Shown piece by piece: positions 44,318-56,737 of a stretch of 64,000 nucleotides of DNA. How positions within the stretch are numbered: the stretch's first letter is position 1; every line of letters begins with the position of its first letter. The stretch is from Blasia pusilla. Taxonomy: Eukaryota; Marchantiophyta; Marchantiopsida; Blasiales. A program made the position numbers and the translations under genes. The notes beneath the pieces were generated by a model, which worked only from the letters and a program-made list of their open reading frames with translations, was not told the DNA's origin and made no database searches. The DNA lies in contig CM114275.1 of the NCBI GenBank assembly GCA_050084515.1, positions 15,686,001 through 15,750,000 on the forward strand, in the 5' to 3' direction.

Positions 44318-47087
44318 TTTTTTAGACCAAGCCACGAGAATTTGCGTCAAAAGCACCATATAGGTTGAATCAAGAGGAACTTGCTGAGTTGAAGAAACAG
44401 TTGGGTGAACTCCTAAACATCCGAACAAGCAAGTCACCTTATGGGGCGCCCGTCCTCTTTGTAAAGAAGAAGGATGGGAAGTTGAGACTCTGTGTTGATT
44501 ATCGGGCGCTGAATAAAGTGACGGTAAGGAATAACTATCCTCTACCAAGGATGGATGACCTCTTTGATCGATTGTCGGGTGCCAAGTATTTCAACCAGAT
44601 TGATCTGAAATCAGGATATTATCAGATTCGGATTGCCGAAGCGGATGTAGAGAAGACGGCGTGTAGAACGAGATACGGTTCGTTCGAGTTTGTAGTGATG
44701 CCTTTCGGTCTTTGTAATGCGCATCCGACGTTTACCACTTTGATGAACTCCATCTTTCATAAGGAGACGGATGAGTTTGTGATCATCTATATAGATGACA
44801 TACTCATCTATTCGAAAACACCAGGGGAGCACGCTCGACATTTGAGGACGGTGTTTGAGAAACTTAGGGCGAACAAGCAGTATGCGAATGCGGATAAGAG
44901 TGAGTTCGGTTTGACGAAAATCAAGTTCTTGGGGCATGTGGTTAGTGCGGATGGATTGAGTCCAGACATGGAGAAGGTAAGCGCGATTGCCGCATGGGAA
45001 CCGCCTTCCACGGTGAAGGGGATGAGAAGGTTCATCAGAGCAGTCCAGTTTTACCGGACATACGTGAAGAACTTTTCGGGAATAGTGAAACCTCTCACGG
45101 ATTGGACCGCAAATTTTGCCAATACTACATGGACCGAGGAAGTGGATAAAGCGTTCAATCGAGTAAAAGAGATCCTCTTGCAGGAACTAGTTCTGAAACT
45201 GCCCGAGTTTGACCAACCGTTCGAAGTGCACACGGATGCTAGTGATTTCGCGATTGCGGGAATGTTGGTGCAAAAAGGGAGACTTGTAGCATACAAAAGC
45301 AAGAAGCTTAGCAACACCAAAAGGATATGGTCTACTCATGAGAAAGAGTTGTTTGCGGTGGTTCATTGCTTGAGGAAGTGGCGTCACTATCTAGGACTTC
45401 ACAGGACTCGAGTATTCACTGATAACATATCGCTCAAGTATTTTGAGACCCAGGATCGCGTGACGCCAAAACAACTTCGGTGGCATGATACCTTGGCGTT
45501 GATGAATGTGGAGCTAATCCACAAGCCGGGGAAAGACAATGTCATTCCCCATGCGTTAAGTCGAAGGGATGAGCACATACCATCGACGACACAAGTGTTG
45601 AGAGCAATGTTCCCTAATGAAACAGACTTGGAAAGAAGGATTCGTGAAGGATACATGAAGGATGCGCAAGCGAGGGAGTACCTTGGGAAGTTAAAGCGGG
45701 GCGAGAAGGTGGCCAATCTGAGTTTGAGACACGGCTTGCTAAGGTTTAAGCAGATCAGGATCTATGTAGGCCAAGGCAAGCTACGGACCAAGGTGTTTGT
45801 GGAATGTCATGATGGACCTTTGGCGGGACACAAAGGGGAGAAATCCACTCTTGCTGTTTTGTCCAAAAGGTTCTTTTGGCCCAACATGAAGGAAGATGTT
45901 GCTCAATATGTGAAAACATGCGTGACCTGCCAGGCGAACCGTGTTTCTTATGCAAAGAAACAAGGCTTACTTCATCTTTGCCAATCCTGGAGGGACCCTT
46001 GCAAAGCATTAGCATGGATTTCATTACGAGTCTTCCGGAATCTAAGGGATACAACGCTATACTTGTGATAGTTAATCGGTTTAGCAAGTTGGGGAGGTTT
46101 GTGCCAACGAGAGAGTCTGCGACGGCCTACACGACTTCCCAACTATTCCTGGATGGTTGGTGGCGAGCGCACGGATTGCTTAGGAGCATTGTGTCCCATC
46201 GGGATCCAAAGTTTACCAGTGCCTTTTGGAAACATCTATTCAGGAGGTTCCGGACCAAACTCAGCTTTAGTACGGCCTTCCATCCTCAAACGGATGGGCA
46301 AACCGAAAAAGTAAACTCGATCGTAAACCAATACTTACGGAATTACGTGAGTGCGGACCAAAGAGATTGGGCCAAGTGGTTAAGTATGGCTGAGTATTGT
46401 TACAACTCGACTAAGCAGTCTGCACCTGGAGAATCTCCATTTCTTCTCGCGTATCAAAGAGAACCAGAAGGGCCTCTTGACTTAGCTCTTTCGAAGGGTG
46501 CTACATCGACACACACTCGTCAAGCAGTGGCGGAATTTTTGTTAGTGGAAATGCATGAACGACAAGAGCGAGCGAGGAAAAGTCTCGCCAAGGCTCAACT
46601 AAGGTACGTGAAGCATGCTAACAAAAGTCGGCGCCAAGTGAGTTTCCAAGTTGGGGAACAAGTGTGGTTGAGTGTTAAGAATCTCACTCTTCCGAAGGAA
46701 TTGTCCGCAAAATTGTCAGCCAAGTATGTTGGACCGTATGTGATCAAGGCAAAGCCGTTTGAGGATGTGTACACGTTGGAGCTGCCAAACGAGTTTAAGA
46801 TTCACCCGACTTTCCATGTGTCATTATTGAAGAAGTATCTTCAAGAAAATGTGCGTCTGGAGCGAAGGAGGATGTTGAGACCACAACCGGTCATAAAAAA
46901 TGAGGAACCAGAGTTCGAGGTTGAGACCATTCTGCGTTCCAGACATAGAGCCACCAAGTACGAGTACTTGGTCAAGTGGAAAGGCTATCATGTGAAAGAG
47001 GCGACTTAGATTGCGGAGGCGGATCTTGAACATGCGCAAGAAGCATTGCGTGACTTTAGATGGATGCAAGAAAGGCACGTGCGTTAG
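44318..47087 (+). pseudogene. Pol of Element C: RT, RNase H, integrase, chromodomain
   Basis: The first frame, open to 46068, covers RT ([10 protein letters not shown]; polymerase site YIDD at 44788-44799; [13 protein letters not shown]), RNase H ([33 protein letters not shown]) and the integrase zinc module ([20 protein letters not shown] ... CVTCQANR). A frameshift near 45975 moves the rest into the 45876-47009 frame. That frame has the DDE core (Asp in [10 protein letters not shown], Asp in SHRDPKFTS, Glu in GQTEKVNS), a GPY module (YVGPYVIKA) and the chromodomain (YEYLVKWKGYHVKEAT). A TAG at 47007-47009 stands where chromodomains usually have Trp; the reading then continues IAEADLEHAQEAL to 47087. 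Two lesions in an otherwise clean pol suggest fairly recent decay. Confidence 0.92.
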
Positions 47088-47781
47088 TACATGGTGAAGC
47101 AATGGACATAACTTGTGACCGGAAAGCTTGGGCCGATAACCCGTTGTAACTAGAAATGTTTAGTTGTTGCAATAAAGAAGACGTGGATTTGGAGATTTGA
47201 TGCTTGTATTGTAATTTTGAGTTTGGTTTGTGCAAGGCAATGAGTAGTTCTTCATATGCTTAGGATGTAAGTCAAGGAGACCAAACAATGAGTATTTGAG
47301 GTGAGAGCTTGTATTCAGATAAGGCATCTAGATCAGGACCAAGTGTTGAAGTAATAGCATTTGGGCTCGCCCTAACGTCGGCGGGGCAGATGAGTCTGTC
47401 TTGGGGTTTGTGGTGATCTCATTCATGTTGCATGACTGAACTTAGTGACGTGCCTAGATGGAGTACAAGTGACCCAAAAATAGTACAAGTTGGCTAGGTA
47501 GACAGACGGTTGTTTACAAATAGTGAGTGAAGTGTTAGGTTGCAGACTTAGTGAGCTTATTTTGATAGTTAGATTAGTTCAGCAGAACTGGTCTAGGCTC
47601 ATCAAAAAGAAGAAGCTAATAAGTCTAAGTGCTGCAAGCGACAACCTAAGACTTAAGCCAAAAAGAGGAATTGCGGGTTAGCTACCAGAACGCGATTCAG
47701 TGTTAAGGGGTCGGCTTCCCAAAACTTAACATTAATAAGGTTTGCATTGATGAGGACATCAACCTTCTAAGGAGGGGTGAG
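47088..47781 (+). other. Spacer between pol and 3' LTR of Element C
   Basis: These 0.7 kb are non-coding and end in the purine tract GGAGGGGTGAG (47771-47781), the primer site for plus-strand synthesis. Confidence 0.7.
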
Positions 47782-48755
47782 TGTTGCAACCCTCATAACC
47801 AAACAACACCAAATAGGCGCCAAGCGAAACATCAGAACTCAAAGAAACTCACGCTGCGAGGTTTGCGCTTTGGAGAGGCGTTTGGAAGAGTCCCTTGGAA
47901 AATTCTAAGAGACGAAACGTGGAACAGAGTTGTGCGTTTCATGCGTTAGTGGTCGCGACCAGGAAACCTAGACCAAACGCGAGCCAAGACTTGAGATGAG
48001 TTGAGTCTTGGGAGGTTGGTTGCCAGAGAGGTGAGAATCAGTTTGGAACACGACTAGCGTTTGGGAGAATCTGACTGTGTTTAAGACCATAAGGTTGAGC
48101 TCCAAGATGAGTTTGGGACAAGTAAGAACGCGTTGAAAAGCTGATCTTGAGACGCTTCCAACGCACCAAAGATCTTAGCAAACGCATGAGTACAAGCTGA
48201 GATATTGGCCAAAAACGATTGAGAGAGCAATCGGGTTGAGGGCCCGGGTGTCTTTCCCTAAATGCAGGGGCCCTCGGAGATCCCCAGAAGTACTAGTAAG
48301 GGAGGACCTTCTCCGAGATGTCTCGGGAAATGAATCTCCATAATGCAATGCCAAATGGCGTTTCAGAGGCACGGGATGGAACGGGATTTTGGCGCGGAAA
48401 CCCGAAACCCAAACCTGATCCAAGGGAGTGGACTTTGTACGCCACACTTGGATTCCAACCCGAGATTCATTTTGTGCGAGTCTTGGTGAGGAACTCATTG
48501 GATGTCCATCGGACAGTTGGAACCGCTAGGCAAGAAACGCCGTTTCAGGTTCCTGAACCGACCAGAAAGTCTGTCCCAAGTCTTTCGAGATTTGCCCGTG
48601 TTGTAAACCGCGAAACTAGGAAGGTTGAGCTTGATGAGAGTCTGAGACGAGAACTCGGAAAGTAATCCCGCTGATTGATCCAAGACCCGACTAACTGAAG
48701 TGCGTGTTTGGATGCAGATCAGTGTTGAGAGCGTGACCTACACGCTTCCGCAACA
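47782..48755 (+). repeat. 3' LTR of Element C (974 bp)
   Basis: It begins TGTTGCAACC right after the purine tract and ends CTTCCGCAACA, giving the short inverted ends TGTTGC/GCAACA. A diverged relative lies on the minus strand at 33830-34586. Confidence 0.8.
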
Positions 48756-48959
48756 AACAAGATTAACGTTCAAGGAGAGAAGGCGCACGACAGGCGAGGA
48801 GAGTAGTATTTTGCATCCTTGGAGTAAATGGGATGTAATGGCTGGGCATGTGGAGTTGGTTGCTCATGCTGGTGGAGGAGTTATTTGCTCAGGTGATGGT
48901 GTAGCTAAGGGTGTACTATCTTGTGAGGGGGTTGCGTAGCAGCCAATGACATCGTCCTC

Positions 48960-50400
48960 TCTCTCTAGTGTGCCAGTGGATAGACTTGGGAGCCATTACT
49001 TGGGCCCAAGCTTACGGGAGGTGAGAAACGACCCTTGACACAGTTCCTACGTGCTTATAGGAGTTGTTTTGCCTTTAGCATGAAGGAGTTGGGTGCTTTG
49101 GTTGGACCCAGTATACGGATTGATTTGGCTAGTGATACGCCAATCTTCCGTCGTCCCTATTGATATAGTGATATGGAGAGGGATCTGATTCAGAGTAGGA
49201 CGTTGGACCTTTTGGAGGCTGAATTAGTGGAGTTATCGCATGGAGAGTATGCATCAGCCACTATCATGCCTGCTAAAAAGGATGTGCATGGCAACCACAC
49301 GGATAGGCGGATGTGTGGAGATTACCGTCCTATCAATCGGCAAACCAATGCCGATAGGTATGCCATGCCTACACCTGAGGAGATCTTTGATATAGTGGGA
49401 CAAGCAAAGATTTTCAGTACTTTGAATCTTTGGGCAGGATACCATCAATTGCCGATTCGGGAGAGTGACAAGGCCAAGACAACATTTTGGGGTGTCAACT
49501 CTCATGGCAAGGATTGTTTGTACCAGTGGAAATTCTTACCCTTTGGGTTGAAGAATGCACCTGCCGAGTTTCAGAGAGTGATGGACAGGATCCTAGCAGG
49601 GTTGGATTTTGTTTGGTGTTATATTGATGATATCTTGGTGTTCAATAACACGGTGGAGGAGCATCAGATACATTTACAGATGGTGTTTGAGCGGTTGAAA
49701 GCTCATGGTCTACGTTTGCATCCACGAAAGTGTAAGTTCTTCCATGAGGATGTTGAGTACTTGGGTCATGTGATCTATCCAGGTGGTTTGGGAGTTTAGC
49801 AAGCAAAGGTGGAGGCTATTGCACTTATTGCGCGTACGGTAGATTTGAGTAGAGTTCGGGCATTCATGGGATTGGCGAACTACTATCGGAGGTATGTGAA
49901 GGGATTTAGTGCTATGGAAAAGCCTTTGAACCAATTGCTGAAATCAGATCAAGAGTGGCACTGGGGAGATGATGAGGAGAGAGCTTTTGTGGAGCTTAAG
50001 GCCTAGTTGGTGGCGGCGCCTATCTTGAGGAGACCTATCAGGAGGCGCCCATTTTAGTTACACACTAATTGGAGTAGGTTGGGACTTGGAGCGATGTTGA
50101 CACAACATGATCATGAGCACATGGAGTTTGTGATGGCCTATGCAAGTCGTTCGAATAATGCAGCGGAGTCGCGCTACAGTTCATATGCGGGCGAGTGCTG
50201 GGCAGTAGTGTGGGCTGTGGCACACTTTAGGTGTTACTTGTTTAGCACACAGTTTACCCTTATTACTGATCACCTGCCGCTCAAGTGGTTGATGGAGTCT
50301 GACAAGCTTACAGGGAAGCTTGCATGGTGGGCTCTTATCTTACAGGAGTATGACTTCCAGGTGGTACATAGACCTTGAGTTGCCAATCTTGATGCTGATG
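48960..50400 (+). pseudogene. RT and RNase H of B3
   Basis: The frame 49173-49799 spans the RT palm: MPAKKDVHGNHTDRRMCGDY, AGYHQLPIRESDKAKTTFWG, LPFGLKNAPAEFQRVMDRIL and YIDD at 49620-49631. After a stop at 49797-49799 the thumb continues (RVRAFMGLANYYRRYVKGFS). RNase H follows in a second frame (GLGAMLTQHD; AYASRSNNAAESRYSSYAGE); its first catalytic residue is replaced, since HTNWS stands where B1 has HTDWS. Confidence 0.87.
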
Positions 50401-51792
50401 GGTTGAGTAGGAACCCATGTACTAGCCAAGAGGATACAACTGGGGCTAGATGGCATGGCGAGGTTGATGAGGAGATGGTGCCAAGTTGGCATGCATCCGC
50501 CTTTTTATGTTGGATAGGGGTGGACTCTAGTATGGAGGACCACATGATATCTTACTCTAGTCAGAGGGTAGACCGTGTTCTTCAACGTGCTAAGAGGTAT
50601 CGATTGGAGGGAACACATTTTCTCCGTGTGTGGGAGGATGGTAGAGTACGAGTAGTGCCGCATTTGGCTCAGAGAGAGCGCATTGTGCGACATGCCCATG
50701 AGGAGTTGGGACATTTTGGGGTAAAGCGTACGTATAGCTTACTCCTTGGTCAGTATTGGTGGCGTGGCATGCATACTCAGGTACAGCAGTTGGTGTTATG
50801 TTGTATGGTTTGTGACCGGGTGAGGGCATCATTCAATGCCCCTACACCACAGTTATACCCCTTGCCTATTATGGGGTTGGGTTACCGTTGGAGTGTGGAC
50901 TTTGCGAGACCGTTACCGTTGACTGTACGACATCATCGATATGTTGGTGATGGTGGAGCATTTCTCCAAATGGATTGAGTTGGTGGCATTACCTGACAAG
51001 GCAAGTGAGGGAACGGCGTATGCGTTTCTTGATAGAGTGCTTAGTCATTTTGGTGCACCAGCTGAAGTGTTGACCGACCAGGGTACAGATTTTCAGTGTG
51101 AGTTTCAAGTCTTGTGTGACAAGGCGTTGATTGATCATCGGACCACGTCTTGAGATCATCTAGAGGCGGATGGTTTGGCTGAGCGTGTGGTTTAGATGGT
51201 GAAGAGGGCATTGCCCAAGTATGGCCTACAAAAGGGGCATCTTGGAGACTGGGATATTCAGTTGCCATGGTTAGCCATGGGGTATAGGTTCAGTCGCCAA
51301 GCATCCTTGGCTTCCTTCTCAACTTATTTTTTGTTATACGGTCGAGATCGAGACTTGCCAGCAGCAATTCGTCTGGAGTCTAGTGAGGTGGTGAACCTTG
51401 ATGACCTAGAGATGTGGATGAGAGTGTGTTCTCAACAGGCAGAGCTCTTTCGGAGAGTTATGCCAACAGCCTTTGAGAATCTTGCCATTGCTCAACATAG
51501 GGATACGTTGCGATATGCAACCATTCGGGGTGGAGGTTATCGACCAAAGATTCGTAGGTTCCATGTGGGGGACTATGTCTATTTGCAGTTGATTGCATCG
51601 ACAACGTTGGATGTGATGACAAGCCGCACTATTTTACGAGTGCGCGAGATGTTATCTTCTGGAGTTCTCATGTTGGAGGGTCGTGATGGAGTTTTTTGGA
51701 AGGACCATGTGCGTAATTGTGCGCCATGTCATCTTCCAAATGTGAATGGTACTATTGACCCAAGCTTACCCATGATACGTGCTAGCTTGAGG
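50401..51792 (+). pseudogene. Integrase of B3
   Basis: The H2C2 module reads HAHEELGHFGVKRTYSLLL ... CCMVC. The core shows Asp in WSVDFA (near 50895), Asp in VLTDQGTDF (near 51073) and Glu in DGLAERVV (near 51175). Stops lie at the TGA in ACGTCTTGAGATC and the TAG near 51193. The C-terminal half is one open frame, 51196-51933 (PWLAMGYRFSRQASLASFS, RRFHVGDYVYLQLI, WKDHVRNCAPCHLPNVNG), and runs on into the PHD finger without a break. That shows the finger is fused to integrase. Confidence 0.87.
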
Positions 51793-51933
51793 TGCATGTT
51801 GTATGGGTCTGCTGGTTACGCAGCCTGTATGTTGGTGTGTGATCGGTGTCCTAGGGATTGGCACATGATGTGTTTGACTCCACGTATGGATGTTGTTCCT
51901 ATTGGAAAGTGGGTTTGTCCTCGATGTACTTAG
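51793..51933 (+). pseudogene. PHD finger at the integrase C-terminus of B3
   Basis: The last 46 codons carry the Cys4-His-Cys3 pattern of a PHD finger: CMLY-x11-CDRC-x4-H-x2-C-x14-C-x2-C, with the typical GKWVCPRC end where Trp sits two residues before the seventh ligand. The second ligand is Tyr here (TAT at 51802-51804) but Cys in copy B1 (TGT at 14143-14145). PHD fingers read histone H3 tails, mostly the N-terminus and K4. In a retroelement the expected role is to guide integration; this is inferred. Confidence 0.88.
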
Positions 51934-52107
51934 GAGAGGTAGATGACTTGATCTTTGCATGATATGGATTACAGATGTGCGACTAACGATGGGGCAACCT
52001 AGCACCCGGCCTTCTGATTCGTGCACCCAAGAAGGTGTATAGCATGTAGTAGATGTATAGGGCTACCTAGGAGTTAGAGGGACCTAATCGCAAGTTAGGG
52101 GGGCGAG

Positions 52108-52688
52108 TTGTGGTACAATTGTGTTTGTGGATGCTCTCGTCTATGTTATGTATGTATGTGAGTATGGTATGTCAGCGATGTATGTTGTATGACGATGTGG
52201 ATTCGCACGACAGTTGTCATGACCATACGGATTAGGTCGTAGAGTATAGTGTGCTAGTAGAGGCCATACCTTATGTAGGGCCGAAGTGTCTAGGTAGAAA
52301 TGCGGTTTCATACATAGGGTTGGGGATTACTCAGTTGAGGGTGACTTTTCCAGTAGGGCGTGCTCTTAGGTTGGAGGATATAAGGTGGAGTGCACTCAAA
52401 GAACAGTTAGTTCTTTGAGTTGAGCCTATTGCGTTGGGAGTTAGCCTTGGTAGTGAGTAGAGCTCTTGGCTATGGTGTTTCCCGCAAGCTTTGACCTAGA
52501 TTCTCGCATTGTGGAGTGGGTTTGGCTTGATTGTATGTGATTCTATACGTGTTTTATGACAATTGGTCTTTCACGGATTTCAGTTGTGGTACACTTGTGT
52601 TTGTGGATGCTCTCGTCTATGTTATTTATGTATGTGAGTATGGTATTTCAGCGATGTATGTTGTATGACGATGTGGATTCGCACGACA
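52108..52688 (+). repeat. 3' terminal repeats B1-A2-B2 of B3
   Basis: The purine tract TTAGGGGGGCGAG is followed by a B segment (52108-52214), an A segment (52215-52582, starting TGTCATGACC and ending GGATTTCA) and a second B segment (52583-52688). This is the arrangement seen in copy B1. Confidence 0.9.
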
Positions 52689-54420
52689 CTTTCAAAAGGG
52701 CCTCATCCAAGAACTTTGAGACATAGTTGTTGAAGCCAATTGGGACCCCAAGAACTCTAACCCCTTCAATGTAGATGGGAAAATCAGGAGTAGGTGGGAT
52801 GAATGTTGAGGGAAGGCATGAAGGAGACCATATTCCACATTTAATAGGTTGGACTTTAAGGTTTAAGAAAGAGAGTTGCTCCACGAAATGGGTATAAGCA
52901 GGAACCACTTTAGAAGGAGGATCTCTAATGTGAGTGTCATCAGCAATAGAAGGGAAAAGACAAGAGGGAAATGCTTGCGCTGATGCTCGAAGGGCACAAA
53001 AATGGGCAATGGCAAAGAGTGGGCCCCCCCATGGGATCACCTTAAAGTGTGCCACAAGCCGATTGTAGAATACTATATTCCCCAGAAGTAGCATGATGAG
53101 AATAGATAATGGGCGTATCATAGGCATAGAAGGAGTAAACAAATGGAATGAGGTTCGCAAGGTATCCTCCTGCACAAAGTAACTCCTCAAAGATGGCCGC
53201 ACGAGAAACTAAATTGAATGCGTTAGCCACATCCACTTAAATTGCTACCCAATCTGGATGAATATCAAGAGTGGAGCGAATCCCATGCACCACAGCCTCA
53301 CAACCTCCAGGAGTTGCCACTCCAAATTGATGAGGAAATAAGTGGGCACTAAAGTGAGGACGAAATTGCAAGCATAGGGATCGACTAACCAAGCGGTATA
53401 AAACCTCTCCAATAGCCAAAGGGCACACATCTGAAGGAGGCTTATCCATAGCCAACAAGTGACAAGCCCCTAAGAGCCTAGAGATATTGAATGGGAGACG
53501 ACCTGCCGCCATATGTGCACACACCTTATATAGAGAGACAAAGCCACTTGCTGAATCTGTTGGGATAAAGCAATTGCGGAGATGCTAAAAAACCATCCCT
53601 GAAAGCCCGCTTGCTGATAAGCGAGGAGTATGCAGAAAAGCCCTTGTGAAAACCTCCAAGTCAAGCTCCAATTCAAGGTCCGCTGTATAGTCTTCCACAA
53701 AAGATGGAGCATCGCCACTTGAAGGAGGATGAAGAGCTTCTAAGAGAGCCACTGTTTCCGCACTTGGAACCGCCGGAGAAAGAGGACCCAATGCTCGAGC
53801 TGCACGTGAAAACTCACCAACTTGCCCCAAAAGTACACTTTGTCGAAGGCGTTGTTGTATTGAAGGCCTCCCATGCTTGGCATGTTGAGTGGGATGAGCC
53901 GCAGCTAAGGCCTCTGCTCTTGAGAAGTAGAAGGGTTACAAGGAGAGGAGGTAAGAGGTGCAAGAGGTGGTGATGGCTGACGATGAGGGGGTAAGTAGGT
54001 TGGGGAAGGAGGAGGAAGAAGAGGGGAGATTCGGGTAGAATAGATGGGAGTTGGAAGCAAGGGCATAGATGATATATGTGGGGATGGCAAAGTAGAAGGA
54101 TTTGGTAATAATGGATCAAGATTAGGCTCAAGAGGACAAGGCGAAGAAGGGAGAAGAGGAGAATTCGGAAGAAATGTAGCGAGTGTAATGGGTGTATTAG
54201 CATCTGGAGGAAAATGGCAAGATCTACGATGAGGAGGTGAACGAGGGGGAGAGGTTACGACTGTAGGAGGGCGTGTAAAACCAGATAAGCAAGTAGATGG
54301 AGAATCCAACTCCATCTCTGATGACATAGAAGTAAAGGTAGGCAAGTCATCGAAGACACGAAAAGACATATGAAAAGTGGTTTGGAGGAAGCATGAGGAT
54401 AACGAGCAAAGCAAAAGTAG
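52689..54420 (-). pseudogene. LINE-type non-LTR retrotransposon (RT), broken
   Basis: Minus-strand frames give, from N to C: a Pro-rich region (54414-53905), a linker (53830-53585, GEFSRAARALGPLSP and SGLSGMVF), then RT. RT reads RLLGACHLLAMDKPPSDVCP, LAIGEVLYRLVSRSL, FPHQFGVATPGGCEAVVHGI, MDVANAFNLVSRAAIFEELL, WGGPLFAIAHFCALRAS and the active-site region FPSIADDTHI. The ADD motif in this setting is typical of plant non-LTR RTs. Several frameshifts are present. Element B3 has inserted at, or been joined to, its 3' side. Confidence 0.85.
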
Positions 54421-56577
54421 TGGAATCCGTCCAAAAGAAATTTAGATGGAGAGATGAAGATTAGGCAATACCGAATTTATGATTGAAAGTTACTATAAGA
54501 AAAATATAAAAAGAAATTGAAAAGGAAAAGTGATCTCTATGGTATCGGAAGAGGTGGCTCAAGAACATGAATTTCTAATGTCCTTAAGGAGATGGCAAAG
54601 GTATGTAGGGGCGAAATAGTAAAGTGAGGAGTTGGAAGAGCAAGGAAGACTTTTGGGAGGAATTGACCTAAAACAAACCCGCACACAAAAATAGGCGCCT
54701 ACAGAGAAGGAAGAAAAAATAGAAAACCTACTTGATATCAAAAGAACGAGCTTGTCAAGACGATCAAAACAAACCCAAACACGTCCAAAACCGACATTCT
54801 AGAAGAAAGTTATGAAAGAAATTGGAAACACCAAAAAAGATGATGTGAGGAGTAAGTGAGCCACCCACCAATAACCGCTATGAGGGAATGAGTTCGTAAT
54901 GTTGGGCCCAGCCCGTATCAAAAGATCCAGAAAAGCAAGAGGAATCCCTTAAACCAATGGTAACCCGATATCATTCTATAAGGAGAGCGCTATGTTTGAA
55001 ATTACGTATAGGAATTTATGAGCACATTTAGGAGAGAAGGAGGTCCAAAGATCCCAAGAACATTGGAAAACTCAATCTTAAGTGGAAAAAAGAAGAACCC
55101 AAAGTTCAAGCTTTAGAAGATGAACACATTGGGCCTTAGATTGAAAAGATTGGATCACAATGGAAATAGTTACAAGCAAAATTTTATGCGTCTCTCCATC
55201 TCCTCCGCCATAGTCCTACGCCTCCATGTTCCCAACTCAAATTTATAAATTTCATCTCAAGAGTGTTTTTTTGGCTACTATGAAAAATTGACTTGACCTT
55301 TCTTTTTCCTCTTTAAAATCCAATATCACGCGGATCTAAAAAGATATTATGAATGACGGGCATTTGGTTGTACTCCTCTTTTCATTGAAAATTTTTTTGG
55401 AGGATGATGTACACCCCCACCAAAAATGTAGACCAAGTTTTCTCTTAGGATCACGTTGTTAGTTAAAATGAAAAAGAAACACTTTTTTCTCTTCACAAGA
55501 CCATACGAAAATTGGTAACTAAAGCACCCAATGAGGTTGTACTCAGGAATGGGAGAAATTTTGGCTGGGTATTTTTAACAATGTATTGTAGATCACGGAA
55601 GTGTAACATCAAAACTTTAGGTGTTGGAAATTCTCAACGGAATGCTTCAAAAAACGGAAAATTGAATTGAAAATGTTTTTGTTGGATATTCATGGCAAGA
55701 CCCTAATAAAGAAGAACTACCGCATGAAACCTTTCCAAATATGCCACAAATTTGGAATTTAACATGCAAAAAGTTATCAAATATAAGAGGAGAGAAATAT
55801 TTTTGATTGAATATTACTTAAAAGAAAAATCTAACTTGATGTTTTTTTTCAGAATATTTCAGGATTGGACAAACATTAAATTTAAATCTCCTTTCCAACC
55901 AAACTTGAAAATGCAAGAAATTTCCTGTTAAAAGAATTATACCTTTGAGAAGAGGGAGAAAAATGAATTTGGAAGAGGCTTGGAAAAATTATGGGGAGAT
56001 TGAGAATAGTTTTTAAAAGTAAAATTCTTTTCAAGATAAAATTTCTTGTATAGGAAGAAGACTAGTTAAAACGTCTTAAAATCTTAAAATAATTTTAAGA
56101 TGGAAACTAACAAAAGAACTTAACATATATGCACTGTTTTTCCATTTTCCCTGTGTACAATTTAAAAACTGAAATGCGAAATATTTCAAACAGAGAAAAA
56201 AAAGTTATTGCATGAATTGTTTTTAAAATAAATACTATTTATGTGCGGATTATTGAAAACTGGTATTTATAATATGGAAACCAAAATAATAATAATTCAC
56301 ACGCGAAAAACTCAGTCGATAAAAGAACTTTATGTTAGAAAGTTAACCGCGCATCATTAAATGGTAAACACTAATCGCTCATCATTAAGCACTTTGTTGG
56401 CTAAACGGAGTCTAACGGACGGAACGACTTGGAGTTTCTTAACGGTAGCCATTAACTACTAATAAGTACTACTACTCGCTAACAACAAGACAAAACAATT
56501 CAATTATCTGTCGGCCAATCACAGAACCGTAACGAAATGACATCACCCGGCCTTCGGACTCTCGGAGATCCCAGGGT
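54421..56577. other. Intergenic AT-rich DNA
   Basis: No gene or element terminus was recognised. The last few hundred bases become GC-rich toward CRL and probably hold its promoter. Confidence 0.6.
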
Positions 56578-56606
56578 GCTGCTGCTGCTGCTGCTGCTGC
56601 TGCTGC
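56578..56606 (+). repeat. (GCT)n microsatellite upstream of CRL
   Basis: An uninterrupted run of almost ten GCT units lies about 610 bases upstream of the CRL start codon. Confidence 0.95.
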
Positions 56607-56737
56607 ATGGACAGTTTTATTCCCGGCAGCGTAAAACACAGGGAATATTCCGATTCAAACGCAGCCGACCGACCAACCACCGGCTCCGCGATCGGCCGCA
56701 GGGATCGTCGCAGCCCGACAGGTGCAGGTAGCGACGA

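Larger units (their letters stand above)
44318..48755 (+). mobile_element. Element C: chromodomain Ty3 element (chromovirus), 5'-truncated
   Basis: RT, RNase H, integrase and chromodomain are followed by a 0.7-kb spacer, a purine tract and a 974-bp LTR. Gag, protease and the 5' LTR are absent; the element begins just inside the RT N-terminus, directly after the hairpin cluster. The chromodomain at the integrase C-terminus defines chromoviruses. Confidence 0.92.
48790..52688 (+). mobile_element. Element B3: 5'-truncated copy of the B family
   Basis: Similarity to B1 begins near base 11027 of B1 (GCGAGGAGAGTAG), so everything upstream of the RT linker is lost. RT, RNase H, integrase, PHD finger and the 3' B-A-B repeats are present, ending in CGCACGACA at 52688. 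The left edge abuts Element C's LTR; the right edge lies in a LINE. Confidence 0.9.

Noticed and set aside
45051-46087. Long minus-strand frames opposite Element C pol
   Set aside because: They are shadows of the well-supported plus-strand RT, RNase H and integrase.
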